64,000 bases of DNA from Rhodococcus sp. KRD162 (GCF_017168335.1 NZ_JABFAU010000013.1:540172-604171), one strand, 5' to 3'. Shown: positions 52,797-62,819, numbered from the stretch's first letter. Notes: generated by a model not told the origin, from the letters alone. Numbers and translations: made by a program.

Positions 52797-53813
52797 CTAC
52801 TCGACGCAGAGAACTACCAGTAGTGCTCTCGCACCCGAGTCGAGGTCGATCAGAGACGCAGTCATGTGTATCGGCTCGTACTTGTTGTCGAGGGTCAAGA
52901 AACGTGCAGTCAGTTCTACTGTCTTTGCGGGGCCGGCACCGATCAAGGATTGGGCGGCTGCCAATGCTGCCGGCATGTCCTGTGGGTGCAGCACCGGTTT
53001 CTGCGCGGTGTTGCCTGCCATCCAGGCAATGCGTGGGGCTGGTGGACCATGCCAGTACAACAAATTCAGCGATACCGGATCTGCTATCGCGCGGTACTGC
53101 AACTGCGGCGTCAGGGCGTCGGCGATCCGATCGCCGAGGTTGGTCGATGGTTCTGGAACGGATTGTGGCCTACCGAAGTCGACGGAGAGACCACGAACGA
53201 AGCGGGCAGCGCAATCGTGCTGAGTTCCGGACTTCATCATGCGGGCAACAAAATGCACCTTGTGGTCATCGTCGGGGCGATGCTCTACGACGGTCTGACG
53301 GTGAACCGAACCGTCCAACTTGCTCGCCAACAGGGCCAGAGCTTTCGTTGTCATCTGCTCCAAATCCACCTGACGCATCGCGTCGGCGATCGGCCGCCGT
53401 ACCGGTACGCCGATATCTGCCCAGTGCCAATCAACACCGACTGCTTCGCTGCGCACGGCGCTGCCGTCGTCCAGGTCCCACAGGAACGCCCACGTCGGAG
53501 GGTGGGCAGGCGGTGGTGTCGACGGTTCATGAGTGCAGACCCAGACGCCGTGCACGAGGGTGTGAACGCGTTCCACCACCGGCACTGCGGATATCTGTCG
53601 AGATCGAGCAGTCTGCACCGTGGTTGCTGTCTTGGTGCGACACGAACGAAGCACCGTTGCCAGAATTTCGTCGTGGTTACGGCGGACAACCGATCGCCAG
53701 GACACGCCTTGCTTGACTCTGTTGCCGACCATCACTACTCCGGGATGGCGACGGTCAAGGACGTCCAGAAGCAACCAACCGTTGTTGTCTGTCACCACCG
53801 AACCGTCCCACAC
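52797..53813 (-). CDS. Conserved hypothetical protein (possible PAS-like, DUF5593)
   Basis: 338 aa, soluble. Middle part has WAFLWDLDDGSAVRSEAVGVDWHWADIGVPVRRPIADAMRQVDLEQM; the C-terminal region has KTVELTARFLTLDNKYEPIHMTASLIDLDSGARALLVVL, a PAS-like beta pattern. I recall similar rhodococcal/mycobacterial proteins annotated as DUF5593, but this is weak. Function unknown. Transcribed toward the cutinase gene. Confidence 0.6.
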   Translation of the reverse strand: MWDGSVVTDNNGWLLLDVLDRRHPGVVMVGNRVKQGVSWRSVVRRNHDEILATVLRSCRTKTATTVQTARSRQISAVPVVERVHTLVHGVWVCTHEPSTPPPAHPPTWAFLWDLDDGSAVRSEAVGVDWHWADIGVPVRRPIADAMRQVDLEQMTTKALALLASKLDGSVHRQTVVEHRPDDDHKVHFVARMMKSGTQHDCAARFVRGLSVDFGRPQSVPEPSTNLGDRIADALTPQLQYRAIADPVSLNLLYWHGPPAPRIAWMAGNTAQKPVLHPQDMPAALAAAQSLIGAGPAKTVELTARFLTLDNKYEPIHMTASLIDLDSGARALLVVLCVE

Positions 53814-53903
53814 CCGACGGTGCGATGGGGATCGGCCCGCAGTCGAGCCTGCTAAGACGCGAATGTAGGCACAGTGCGAATCCGTCCGACCGACGGTCGT
53901 GGT

Positions 53904-54335
53904 TCAGGCCGTCCCGCGTAGCTTCCCCCGGACCACGATGCCCACGATCGACAGCGCCACAGCCACGAACACCACCATCGACGGACCGCCACGGTCGAGA
54001 CCAGTCAGTGTCGGAAGCGGCGCGAGCAGCGCCAGCGCCAGCGGCGGCAAGGTGAGTGCGCCGACGCCTCCGCCGAACCAGTACCCCTTGACTCGCTCCC
54101 AATCGGAACGACTCTTGACCCGGTCCTCCAGATGCACCATGGCAATCGCCAGTGGTACCGCCGCGATCAGCCACATCAGCGGGGACAGCGGCAGTCCTGC
54201 CCTGCCCAGCACCGCGTCGGTGATGAGTGTCGCACCGAAATACGAAGGTACGAACATTGCGACGGCGACGAAGAACCCCAAGGTCACATCGGAGACGTCG
54301 TCGGGCAGATCTGTGTTCTCGCCATGATCGGACAT
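53904..54335 (-). CDS. Small membrane protein of unknown function
   Basis: 143 aa from ATG 54335. Four membrane segments (LGFFVAVAMFVPSYFGATLI; SPLMWLIAAVPLAIAM; VGALTLPPLALALLAPL; MVVFVAVALSIVGIVV) and an Asp/Glu-rich N-terminus. The ATG overlaps the stop of the upstream signal-peptide protein (TGATG), so they are co-translated. Not recognised. Confidence 0.6.
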   Translation of the reverse strand: MSDHGENTDLPDDVSDVTLGFFVAVAMFVPSYFGATLITDAVLGRAGLPLSPLMWLIAAVPLAIAMVHLEDRVKSRSDWERVKGYWFGGGVGALTLPPLALALLAPLPTLTGLDRGGPSMVVFVAVALSIVGIVVRGKLRGTA

Positions 54336-54583
54336 CAGATGCACGCCGAGGCCGAGCTGCCCACACCGGACAAGCCGATGAGGAGATCGGCGACCTCCTC
54401 GGAAGCGTTGGCCGGGAACGAACCGTTGCGGACGACGGCCGGGGCCTGTGTACCAGACGGAGCGGCGTTCGCGATCATCGGCGACAGTCCGGCCGCGCCG
54501 ATTCCGATTTCTGCGGTGACGAGCGCCGAGGCGGCGCGGACGCGACCGGTGATGAAGGCGTGAGAAAGAGTGCGAGAAGACAT
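54335..54583 (-). CDS. Small secreted protein
   Basis: 82 aa: a probable signal peptide (AASALVTAEIGIGAAGLSPMIANA, cleaved after ANA) followed by a short mature part PSGTQAPAVVRNGSFPANASEEVADLLIGLSGVG and a C-terminal CI. Co-translated with the membrane protein that follows. No known family. Confidence 0.55.
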   Translation of the reverse strand: MSSRTLSHAFITGRVRAASALVTAEIGIGAAGLSPMIANAAPSGTQAPAVVRNGSFPANASEEVADLLIGLSGVGSSASACI

Positions 54584-54776
54584 GGGTATCCCTGTAGGTG
54601 AGTTGTCGGAGTCGAAACCTCGCCCACCGCTCCACATGTTGGGGCGGCAATTCCTTCGGCCAACATGGCCGGGAGAAGGTGCTCCCGACGTGTACAGGGA
54701 TGCGCCCTCAGCTCGCGCGATATGCGCTACGCGAAGAAGTTACCAGAAATCGACCCGCCGAAAAGGGGCTTCCTGG

Positions 54777-55997
54777 CTATCTGCGCCGCAGCAGAGCGCA
54801 GGCACCCGTCACCACCACAACGACAACGAGCCCGGCCACCGACAACACCAGGTGGTCGGGCTCGGTCGTGCGCGCGGCGACAGCAACGTCCGAAGACAGT
54901 GACGGTACGTAGCTCGCGGCGAACACCGTCACCGGCAGTGCCATGGTGAACAGAGCGGGCAGTGACAGTGCCAGAGATCCCGGTGCGGTCGAGAGTGCGG
55001 ACACCAGCACGTACGCGGTGACGAGCGGCAGCACGAACTGCGCACTCTCGGGCAGATCGAACTGACTCTCGAGCACTTGGGCCACGGCGACGACGAACAG
55101 TCCGCCCAGCCCGACGTACAGCTGCGGCCACCGGTAGCCGATGCCTGCCCCGACGATCAGCAGGCCCACACTCGCAGCCAGCTGCGCGCTGTCGCCGGCG
55201 GCAAAGCCGAACGACCCGAGGGCAGCCGCCGATCCCGCGAAGAGCGCCAGTAGCACGCGTCCATCCCGCCCCGGCAGAGCGAACGCCGCAATCAGGGCGA
55301 GAACCGTCATACCGGCGAATGCACCGAGCCACTCGCCGCTCCGAGGTTCGTGACCTGCAGCAATCCAACTCAGGACACCGGCCGCGATGGGCAGCGGAAG
55401 GCCGACGAGCAGGACTTTTCGGGGCTCGTGTGGCTGCAACACCTGGTTGCGGTGGGCCAGGAACAACGCGATCGCTGCAACCGATGCGATGATCACCATC
55501 GCTATCGCCCGCTGCGGACGGACATCGTCCTCGGCACCGACCACATCCCAGACGAACACCGGACCGTCGTTCGCCTGCAGTACCGCATCCAACGCACCAC
55601 CGAGTAGTCCCGCACCGAGAACAGCGACACTCAACGACGCCTGCGCAGCGCGATGCTGTCCCGACAGCACAGCGGCCGAACCGAGCAGCGCCCCAGCGCC
55701 CACCGCGACGGCCCAGTCGCCCACCATGCCGGGCACCGTTCCCACGGTCTGAAACACGACCACGAGTACAGCGGCGATCGCCACGACGGTCACGGCCCGT
55801 GCGCTCGCGCGGGCCAGCGCGACCGCGGCCGCGCACGCGACCAGGGCAACGACGGTCAGCCCGTTGACAATTGCCCAGAACGATCCGAACTCGGCCGTCC
55901 TGCTCAACAGGGAGTAGGACGGCCGAATATCACTGACGGCATAGCCGACGGTGAGGCCGGCCAGGAGCATCGACAGAACTTTCATACTGTCGATCAT
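54777..55997 (-). CDS. Polytopic membrane protein of unknown function
   Basis: 406 aa, about twelve membrane segments, no charged catalytic motifs seen. Starts at ATG 55997 or 55985. The C-terminal AALLRRR-like tail is basic. The ALDH gene ends five bases upstream, so the two could be one transcript. No family recognised. Confidence 0.65.
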   Translation of the reverse strand: MIDSMKVLSMLLAGLTVGYAVSDIRPSYSLLSRTAEFGSFWAIVNGLTVVALVACAAAVALARASARAVTVVAIAAVLVVVFQTVGTVPGMVGDWAVAVGAGALLGSAAVLSGQHRAAQASLSVAVLGAGLLGGALDAVLQANDGPVFVWDVVGAEDDVRPQRAIAMVIIASVAAIALFLAHRNQVLQPHEPRKVLLVGLPLPIAAGVLSWIAAGHEPRSGEWLGAFAGMTVLALIAAFALPGRDGRVLLALFAGSAAALGSFGFAAGDSAQLAASVGLLIVGAGIGYRWPQLYVGLGGLFVVAVAQVLESQFDLPESAQFVLPLVTAYVLVSALSTAPGSLALSLPALFTMALPVTVFAASYVPSLSSDVAVAARTTEPDHLVLSVAGLVVVVVVTGACALLRRR

Positions 55998-56001
55998 GCC
56001 G

Positions 56002-57537
56002 TCAGCCGAACTTCACTCCCTGTGCCAGGGGCAGTTCGTTCGAGTAGTTGACGGTATTCGTGGCTCGGCGCATGTAGGCCTTCCAGGCGTCCGAACCGGA
56101 TTCGCGTCCGCCGCCGGTTTCCTTCTCGCCGCCGAACGCACCGCCGATCTCGGCTCCGGAGGGTCCGATGTTGACGTTCGCGATGCCGCAGTCCGAGCCC
56201 AGGGTGGACAGGAAGCGCTCCGCCTCGCGCAGGTCGGTGGTGAAGATCGACGACGAAAGACCCTGCGGCACATCGTTGTGCAGTGCGATGGCCTCGTCGA
56301 GGGTTTCGTAGGTCAAGACGTAGAGAATCGGCGCAAAGGTCTCGTGCTTGACGATGTCGGACTGCGAGGGCATCGTCACGATCGCGGGCTGAACATAGAA
56401 CGAGTACTCGTCCACCACGTTCACCCGCTCACCACCGACGACGACCGTTCCGCCGTCGGACACCGCGGTCTCGAGCGCCTTCTGATACCCCGCGAATGCG
56501 GTGGCGTCGATGAGCGGGCCCACCAAAGTGTCACTGGCCAAGGGCGATCCGATCGAGAGCGACTCGTACGCCGAAACCAGCTTGGCCACCAATTCGTCTG
56601 CGACCGAGGAATGCACGATGACCCGTCGCAGCGAGGTGCAGCGCTGACCGGCGGTGCCTGCTGCCGAGAACACCAGACCGCGCGTCGTCAGATCGAGATC
56701 CGCCGACGGCGTCACGATCGCTGCGTTGTTTCCGCCGAGCTCGAGCAGCACCCTGCCGAACCGTTCGGCAACACGCGGCGCCACCGCACGGCCCATCCTC
56801 GTCGAACCGGTGGCCGAGACGAGTGCGACCCGCGAATCGTCCACCAGCGCTTCGCCGGACGCGCGATCACCGATCACCAGCTGCGCGATCTTGGGGTCCA
56901 CTCCGGCTGCAGCGGCGGCACGCTCGAACAGCGCCTGCACTCCGATGGCCGTGAGCGGAGTCTTCTCGGAAGGCTTCCAGATGACGGTGTCTCCGGCGAC
57001 GAGCGCCAAGGCCGTATTCCAACTCCATACGGCAACAGGGAAATTGAAGGCCGTGATGACTCCGACGACACCGAGGGGATGCCACTGCTCCATCATCCGA
57101 TGCCCTGGGCGCTCGGTGGCAATCGTGTTGCCGTACAGCTGACGCGAGAGCCCCACCGCGAAGTCGCAGATATCGATCATCTCCTGTACTTCGCCGAGCC
57201 CCTCCGAGACGATCTTCCCTGCCTCGATGGAGACCAGAGCGCCCAGATCCTCCTTGTGTACACGCAGTAGTTCCCCGAGTTCTCGGATCACCTGCCCCCT
57301 GGCCGGGGCAGGCACCTGCGACCACGACACGAACGCGGCATGCGCATCGGCGATGACACCGTCGACGTCGTCGGCCGAAGCACAGGTCAACGACGCCAGG
57401 TTCCCACCGGTGATGGGCGAGCGCGCGATGATCGCGTCCGGTCCGGCGGGCGCGTCGAGCGCGATCGTCGCACCCATCCGGTCGAGGATCGCGCGAGTGC
57501 GCACACTCAACTCGTCGTGGGTGATGGATGCAGACAT
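56002..57537 (-). CDS. pcd: L-piperideine-6-carboxylate dehydrogenase
   Basis: 511-aa ALDH7-type dehydrogenase oxidising the piperideine-6-carboxylate made from lysine to 2-aminoadipate. Motifs: NFPVAVWSWN, the Glu in LELGGNNAAIV, the Cys in AGQRCTSLRR and FGGEKETGGGRESGSDAW near the C-terminus, all characteristic of this group. Divergent from the lysine 6-aminotransferase gene, which makes its substrate. Confidence 0.9.
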   Translation of the reverse strand: MSASITHDELSVRTRAILDRMGATIALDAPAGPDAIIARSPITGGNLASLTCASADDVDGVIADAHAAFVSWSQVPAPARGQVIRELGELLRVHKEDLGALVSIEAGKIVSEGLGEVQEMIDICDFAVGLSRQLYGNTIATERPGHRMMEQWHPLGVVGVITAFNFPVAVWSWNTALALVAGDTVIWKPSEKTPLTAIGVQALFERAAAAAGVDPKIAQLVIGDRASGEALVDDSRVALVSATGSTRMGRAVAPRVAERFGRVLLELGGNNAAIVTPSADLDLTTRGLVFSAAGTAGQRCTSLRRVIVHSSVADELVAKLVSAYESLSIGSPLASDTLVGPLIDATAFAGYQKALETAVSDGGTVVVGGERVNVVDEYSFYVQPAIVTMPSQSDIVKHETFAPILYVLTYETLDEAIALHNDVPQGLSSSIFTTDLREAERFLSTLGSDCGIANVNIGPSGAEIGGAFGGEKETGGGRESGSDAWKAYMRRATNTVNYSNELPLAQGVKFG

Positions 57538-57661
57538 GCGCGTACACCTTTCGTGAAGAGAACCGAACTGTCGGAGATCAGCCTACCGAGAAGCACCAGA
57601 ACAGTATTATTTCCTGCTCTACCGACTTGCTTACGGAATTTTTATGGGTATCTTCGAGTTC

Positions 57662-58990
57662 ATGACGCAAGTATTACAGCGCACAGGAGCACGCATCGAT
57701 GCCTCCACCGTTCGCGAGGTGATCGGCAGCCACCTGCTGGCCGACGGGTTCGAGTTGGTCCTCGACCTCGACGCCTCGACCGGGTCCACCCTGGTCGACG
57801 CCAGGGACGGCACCCGCTACCTCGACCTGTTCACATTCTTCGCGTCCAATGCGCTCGGCATGAACCATCCCGCCCTGGTCGACGACTCGGAATTCCGGGC
57901 CGATCTGATGCAGGCGGCAATGAACAAGCCGAGCAACTCCGATATCTACACCGTCCCCATGGCCCGATTCGTCGACACGTTCGCCCGGGTCCTGGGCGAC
58001 GATCGGCTCCCCCACCTGTTCTTCGTCGAGGGTGGCGCGCTGGCGGTGGAGAACGCTTTGAAGGTCGCATTCGACTGGAAGTCCCGATGGAACGAAAGGC
58101 GCGGCCTGGATCCATCGCTCGGCTCCCAAGTGATGCATTTCGAGCACGCGTTTCACGGGCGCTCCGGATACACGATGTCGCTCACCAACACCGACCCGAA
58201 CAAGGTTGCGCGGTTCCCGAAGTTCGACTGGCCGCGAATCCCATCCCCGTTCATCAGGTCCGATGTGAACATGGACGAGCGAGAGGACGCGTCGTTGGCT
58301 GCGGCTCGGGCGGCGTTCGAGGCCAACCCGCACGACATCGCCTGCGCCATCATCGAACCCATCCAAGGCGAGGGTGGCGATCACCACTTCCGGCCCCGCT
58401 TCCTACAGAAGCTACGTGACCTCTGCCACGAGTTCGACGCCTTGTTCGTCATGGACGAGGTGCAGACCGGTGCCGGAATGACCGGTACCGCATGGGCTTT
58501 CCAGCAGCTCGACGTTGTACCGGACGTAGTCGCCTTCGGCAAGAAGGTTCAGGTCTGCGGCGTCATGGCAGGCGGTCGCGTCGACGACATCGACGACAAC
58601 GTCTTCGCCGTCAGCTCTCGCATCAACTCGACGTGGGGTGGCAACCTGACCGACATGGTGCGATCGCGTCGAATCCTGGAAGTGGTCGAATCGGAGAAAC
58701 TTATCGATCGGGCCGGAGAACTGGGTACGACACTGCTGACGATGCTGCAGGAGTTGGCAACTCGACACACCATGGTCTCCGAGGTACGCGGACGTGGCCT
58801 CATGTGCGCCTTCTCCCTGCCCGACGCCGCCACCCGCGACCGCGTGATCGAGATGTTGCGCACCGAGGAACACGTGCTCGCCCTCGGATGTGGCACAGCG
58901 GCAGTGCGATTCCGACCGGCTCTGACCATCACCGCGGCCGAACTGACCCAGGCTGTCGAGGCCATCGATCGGGTGTTGGGCAGGCTCTAG
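57662..58990 (+). CDS. lat: L-lysine 6-aminotransferase
   Basis: 442 aa from ATG 57662; an ATG at 57644 would add six residues. Class III PLP aminotransferase transferring the epsilon-amino group of lysine to 2-oxoglutarate. PLP lysine in VAFGKKVQV and the conserved Asp in FVMDEVQTGAG; characteristic DLFTFFASNALGMNHP near residue 65. TTGCTT-N16-TATCTT (57627-57654) may be a promoter whose transcript begins at or near the ATG. Confidence 0.92.
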   Translation: MTQVLQRTGARIDASTVREVIGSHLLADGFELVLDLDASTGSTLVDARDGTRYLDLFTFFASNALGMNHPALVDDSEFRADLMQAAMNKPSNSDIYTVPMARFVDTFARVLGDDRLPHLFFVEGGALAVENALKVAFDWKSRWNERRGLDPSLGSQVMHFEHAFHGRSGYTMSLTNTDPNKVARFPKFDWPRIPSPFIRSDVNMDEREDASLAAARAAFEANPHDIACAIIEPIQGEGGDHHFRPRFLQKLRDLCHEFDALFVMDEVQTGAGMTGTAWAFQQLDVVPDVVAFGKKVQVCGVMAGGRVDDIDDNVFAVSSRINSTWGGNLTDMVRSRRILEVVESEKLIDRAGELGTTLLTMLQELATRHTMVSEVRGRGLMCAFSLPDAATRDRVIEMLRTEEHVLALGCGTAAVRFRPALTITAAELTQAVEAIDRVLGRL

Positions 58991-58992
58991 GG

Positions 58993-59045
58993 TTGTCAGG
59001 CTTGGCTTGACAAGCCGACCTCTCGGTGTCAGGCTTTTCCTGACA
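58993..59045. promoter_or_regulatory. Two tandem inverted repeats upstream of the HTH gene
   Basis: TTGTCA-N9-TGACAA (58993-59013) and TGTCAGG-CTTTT-CCTGACA (59027-59045, perfect 7-bp arms) share the TGTCAGGCTT half-site. Both lie between the lat stop and the HTH gene start, which suggests an operator for the HTH protein or a terminator for lat. Confidence 0.5.
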
Positions 59046-59059
59046 TCAGGAGGTCGGTC

Positions 59060-59464
59060 GTGGATCCCATCACCCTCGCCACCGAGGCAAACATCGACAC
59101 TGCAACACGGGCGGTCGTGACGGCAGCGGCCACCGAGGCCGGACGCATTGCCGACGAGATCATCGGCACCGGTCCCCTACCCGGAACACCGGAATGGGAG
59201 GCCGAACAGTCGACCGATATGCCGGCAAGACGGAGCCTCGCATGGCACCTGCTGAGCCTGCGCGTACAGCTGGCCGCAGGGTTGGACGGCATCGAAACCG
59301 TTGTGGTGCTGCGCGTTCAAGGTGCAACGTGGGCGACGATCGGCACAGCAGTGGGCATGTCGCGGCAGTCTGCGCACGAGCGGTGGGGCGCACGATCCAC
59401 AGCGATACTCGACCCGGTCGGCGATGGGCTGCCCGCGATCGTCCCTGACGACAGCCGGGCCTGA
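59060..59464 (+). CDS. Small protein with HTH-like C-terminal region
   Basis: 134 aa from GTG 59060 with AGGAGG upstream. The segment VLRVQGATWATIGTAVGMSRQSAHERWG (about 85-112) has the spacing of a sigma-like HTH. The N-terminal half is helical. No named family. The two TGTCAGG inverted repeats just upstream fit autoregulation. Stop is one base from the convergent lysG gene end. Confidence 0.65.
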   Translation: MDPITLATEANIDTATRAVVTAAATEAGRIADEIIGTGPLPGTPEWEAEQSTDMPARRSLAWHLLSLRVQLAAGLDGIETVVVLRVQGATWATIGTAVGMSRQSAHERWGARSTAILDPVGDGLPAIVPDDSRA

Positions 59465-59465
59465 A

Positions 59466-60320
59466 CTACAGCAGCACCCGACTCGCATGTGCTGCCACCG
59501 CATCGGCCGCACGGTGGAGTGCGGGTGACGAGAGCGACCATTGCTGCCAATACAGCAGCACGTCCTCGATTCCGTTGTCGTCGAAGCAGGTCAACGGCTC
59601 CCGCGCCTGGAGATCCGGGATCATGCCCCAGCCGAAACCCAGATCGACGGCCCGCGCGTAGTCGGCGGACGCCGGGACGAGGTGCCGCGGCGGCTCGTGC
59701 GGTTCGATGCCGAAACGCTGTAGGTAGTTGTCTTGCAATCGATCATCGGCGTCGAAGACGACCACCGGGGCGCTGCGCAGTGCGTCGGCACTCGGACCTG
59801 CAGCGAACCAACGCGCAATGAAGTCCGGGGTGGCAGAAGGCCGGTACCGCATCGCACCGAGGCGTCGAACGGTACAGCCACGCACCGGGTCCTCGACCGA
59901 TGTGATTGCGGCGGAGACGACCCCGTCGTGCAGCAGTTGCGCGGTACGGTCCTGATCTTGCCGATGCAGGTCGAAAGTCGTCGCCCCGGCAAGCCCGGCG
60001 AGTGCTGGCAACACCCAGGTAGCCAACGAATCTGCATTGACGGCAATCGAAATGGGAGCAGCCACACCGTCGTCGCTCAGCTCGGCCCGAGTCTGGTCGG
60101 TCAAGGTGTCGATCTGACGGGCCAGGCGCAGCACCGCGATGCCGGACTGGGTAGCCACCACCGGTTTGCTTCGCTGGACGAGTGTTCGGCCCAGCGACTG
60201 CTCGAGCGACTTGATCCGCTGGCTCACCGCTGACGGAGTCACATGCAGAGCGCGGGCCGCCGCCTCGAATGTGCCGCCGTCGACCACTGCCCTCAATGCT
60301 CTGAGCTGCTCGATCTCCAT
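59466..60320 (-). CDS. lysG: LysG/ArgP-type LysR regulator
   Basis: 284 aa. LysR HTH (EQLRALRAVVDGGTFEAAARALHVTPSAVSQRIKSLEQSLGRTLVQRSK) and an ArgP-type co-inducer domain with the RYRPSATPDFIARWF segment. Divergent from lysE, with a shared 75-base AT-rich intergenic region. As in Corynebacterium, it should activate lysE when lysine or arginine rises. Confidence 0.93.
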   Translation of the reverse strand: MEIEQLRALRAVVDGGTFEAAARALHVTPSAVSQRIKSLEQSLGRTLVQRSKPVVATQSGIAVLRLARQIDTLTDQTRAELSDDGVAAPISIAVNADSLATWVLPALAGLAGATTFDLHRQDQDRTAQLLHDGVVSAAITSVEDPVRGCTVRRLGAMRYRPSATPDFIARWFAAGPSADALRSAPVVVFDADDRLQDNYLQRFGIEPHEPPRHLVPASADYARAVDLGFGWGMIPDLQAREPLTCFDDNGIEDVLLYWQQWSLSSPALHRAADAVAAHASRVLL

Positions 60321-60395
60321 CAGATGAAGGTACGCTAATCGATACTGAAATACATTCGCTGGACCTAATCAGCACGCACTCCTAGCGTTATCGGC

Positions 60396-61013
60396 ATGAC
60401 CTCACTGGCCGCCGCGCAATCGACCCTCACCGGCTTGGGCGTCGGCCTGTCCCTCATCGTTGCCATCGGTGCGCAAAACGCATTCGTGCTGCGCAAGGGG
60501 CTGCAACGCACTCACGTGCTGCCGGTAGTGGCGGTCTGCGCCCTCTCCGACGCGGTGCTCATCACGGCCGGGATCGCGGGAATCGGCGTTCTCGTCGATC
60601 GGTTCCCCGTCGCCCTCGGTGTCGTGACCGTCCTCGGTGCCCTGTTCCTACTCGTCTACGGACTGATGGCGCTCAACCGCGCCCGAAATCCCGCCGCCCT
60701 GACCGCCGAGATGACCGGAGGCGGTTCGCTGATCGCCGCCATCGCCACGTGCCTTGCTCTGACCTGGCTCAATCCTCACGTCTACCTCGACACCGTCGTG
60801 TTCCTCGGCTCGATCGGCAACCGTCAGCCGGGCGAACTGCGGTGGTGGTTCGCGCTCGGTGCCGTGCTCGGCAGCGTCGTGTGGTTCGTTGCGCTCGGGT
60901 ACGGATCGCGCCTGCTCAGCCCCCTGTTCGCGAGACCGTCGGCCTGGCGCATTCTCGACCTCGGCATCGGAGTGATGATGCTGACACTGGCGGCACTACT
61001 GGTGTTCGGCTGA
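60396..61013 (+). CDS. lysE: LysE/ArgO amino acid exporter
   Basis: 205 aa, six membrane segments. The family signature SLIVAIGAQNAFVLRKGLQR near the start, and LTWLNPHVYLDTVVFLGSIG with the conserved Asn-Pro-His. Exports lysine and arginine to avoid toxic build-up. Paired with the divergent lysG gene and near the lysine-catabolic genes. Confidence 0.93.
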   Translation: MTSLAAAQSTLTGLGVGLSLIVAIGAQNAFVLRKGLQRTHVLPVVAVCALSDAVLITAGIAGIGVLVDRFPVALGVVTVLGALFLLVYGLMALNRARNPAALTAEMTGGGSLIAAIATCLALTWLNPHVYLDTVVFLGSIGNRQPGELRWWFALGAVLGSVVWFVALGYGSRLLSPLFARPSAWRILDLGIGVMMLTLAALLVFG

Positions 61014-61107
61014 AGGGCCGAGGACGTGGGCTTGATCGGCGGTACAACGAGTGATCTGATAGTCGCGACGACCGACCGCACGGTCTGACAACCCTGGAGG
61101 ATTTCCC

Positions 61108-61461
61108 GTGCCGTACCTCGGCCTACTGATCATGCTGCTGTCGATCTTCTGCTTGATCGACGTCATCACCGCCGACGACTCCGGCATCCGCCACCTCCCG
61201 AAGATGGTGTGGTTGTTGCTCGTCATCGTTGTGCCGCTTGCAGGGTCCATCGCGTGGCTCGTCGTCGGACGACCCGAGGGTGGCGGAATCTGGGGTGGCA
61301 GCGGAGCGCCACGGACGGCGTCCGCCGATCCCCGACGCGATGCCGATCGCGGCCGGCCACTCCCTCCGACGCAGGAAACTGCCGAGGAGTACCTACGCCG
61401 TTGCCGCGAACGTGCCGAGGAACAGCGCCGCATCGCTCGTGAGCAGCGCAGTAGCGAATGA
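61108..61461 (+). CDS. PLDc_N (phospholipase D N-terminal-like) membrane protein
   Basis: 117 aa, two membrane segments (YLGLLIMLLSIFCLIDVI; MVWLLLVIVVPLAGSIAWLVVGR) with the PLDc_N motif LPKMVWLL...GSIAWLVVGRP, then a charged C-terminal helix (EEYLRRCRERAEEQRRIARE). GTG at 61108, with CTGGAGG upstream. A common actinobacterial protein with unknown role. Confidence 0.82.
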   Translation: MPYLGLLIMLLSIFCLIDVITADDSGIRHLPKMVWLLLVIVVPLAGSIAWLVVGRPEGGGIWGGSGAPRTASADPRRDADRGRPLPPTQETAEEYLRRCRERAEEQRRIAREQRSSE

Positions 61462-61498
61462 GACCGACCGCTCTCGATGCACGAAGAACGGGGACGCC

Positions 61499-62016
61499 GT
61501 GACCAAGCTGACGACATTTCCCGAACCCGACTCGGCGCTGTCCGATCCCGCCGAACTTTTTCGCGAGTACCTGCGCTTCTACCGGAGTGAGCTGGCTCGG
61601 CGAATCACCGCGCTCAGAGGCGATGACCTCACCGCCTCGTCCGTCCCCTCGGAGTGGACTCCGCTGCAGATGCTGACCCATCTGGTGCACATGGAGCAGC
61701 GCTGGTTCGCCTGGGGATTCCTCGGCAGGGCGGTGGACGCACCCTGGGGAGACCAGAAGGACGGGCGCTGGGACGTACCGGCCGACATCGATACCGAAAA
61801 TCTGCTGGCGAGGCTCGAGGACGGTGTCCGACTCACCGAGGAGGTGCTTCGCTCGCATCGGATGGACGAATTGGCCACCTTGGGTGGACGATTCACCGAG
61901 GAGCAGCCGACGCTGATCTGGATCTGCTTCCACGTGCTTCAGGAATACGCACGCCACCTCGGCCACCTCGACGTTGCCGTCGAGCTGGCAGGCGGACCGA
62001 CAGGGGAAGGACCGGC

Positions 62017-62020
<4 letters not shown>
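61499..62020 (+). CDS. DinB-fold / DUF664 (mycothiol-dependent-type) protein
   Basis: 173 aa from GTG 61499. Four-helix DinB fold with metal-type His residues in TPLQMLTHLVHMEQRW and LQEYARHLGHLD. Related proteins are mycothiol-dependent transferases or detoxification enzymes. The TGA overlaps the following VOC gene (ATGA). Confidence 0.85.
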
Positions 62021-62409
<389 letters not shown>

Positions 62410-62413
62410 TGCC

Positions 62414-62800
62414 TCAGCGGTTCGCGTACAGATCGACGGTGGTGCCGTCGGGGTCGTGTACGACGGCATAACGCTGCCCCCAGAACGCATCCCAGGGTTC
62501 GAGGTGCCCTGGGTACCCGGCCTCGGTCACGGCCGTCCACGTCGCGTCGACCCCGTCGGGCGTCCCGCAGTCGAAGGCCAGCGCTATGCGGTGACCACCG
62601 CTCGGCTCGGTCCACGACGGATCGAACGAGGTAATGGTCGACGGTAGGTCGAACAGCAGCCGCACTCCACCGAGGTCGACCTCCACATGCTGTTCGGCGT
62701 CCGCAGCCGCTGGGATATCGAGCCCCAGTAGGCGGTAGAAGGCCAGCGCCACAGCCATATCGGCGACGACGATTTCGATTCCTGCCAGGCGCGGTGTCAC
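62414..62800 (-). CDS. VOC family protein
   Basis: 128 aa from GTG 62800. Single VOC unit (LAGIEIVVADMAVALAFYRLLGLDIPAAADAEQHVEVDLGG ... WGQRYAVVHDPDGTTVDLYAN). The GTG is chosen because earlier residues have no homology. Convergent with the preceding VOC gene, four bases apart. Function not assignable. Confidence 0.82.
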   Translation of the reverse strand: MTPRLAGIEIVVADMAVALAFYRLLGLDIPAAADAEQHVEVDLGGVRLLFDLPSTITSFDPSWTEPSGGHRIALAFDCGTPDGVDATWTAVTEAGYPGHLEPWDAFWGQRYAVVHDPDGTTVDLYANR

Positions 62801-62819
62801 ACGGAACACAGTAGACCGG

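Noticed and set aside
59027-59045. Simple rho-independent terminator for lat
   Set aside because: Kept as an operator-like pair instead because two related inverted repeats share a half-site and no T-run follows; a terminator role cannot be excluded.
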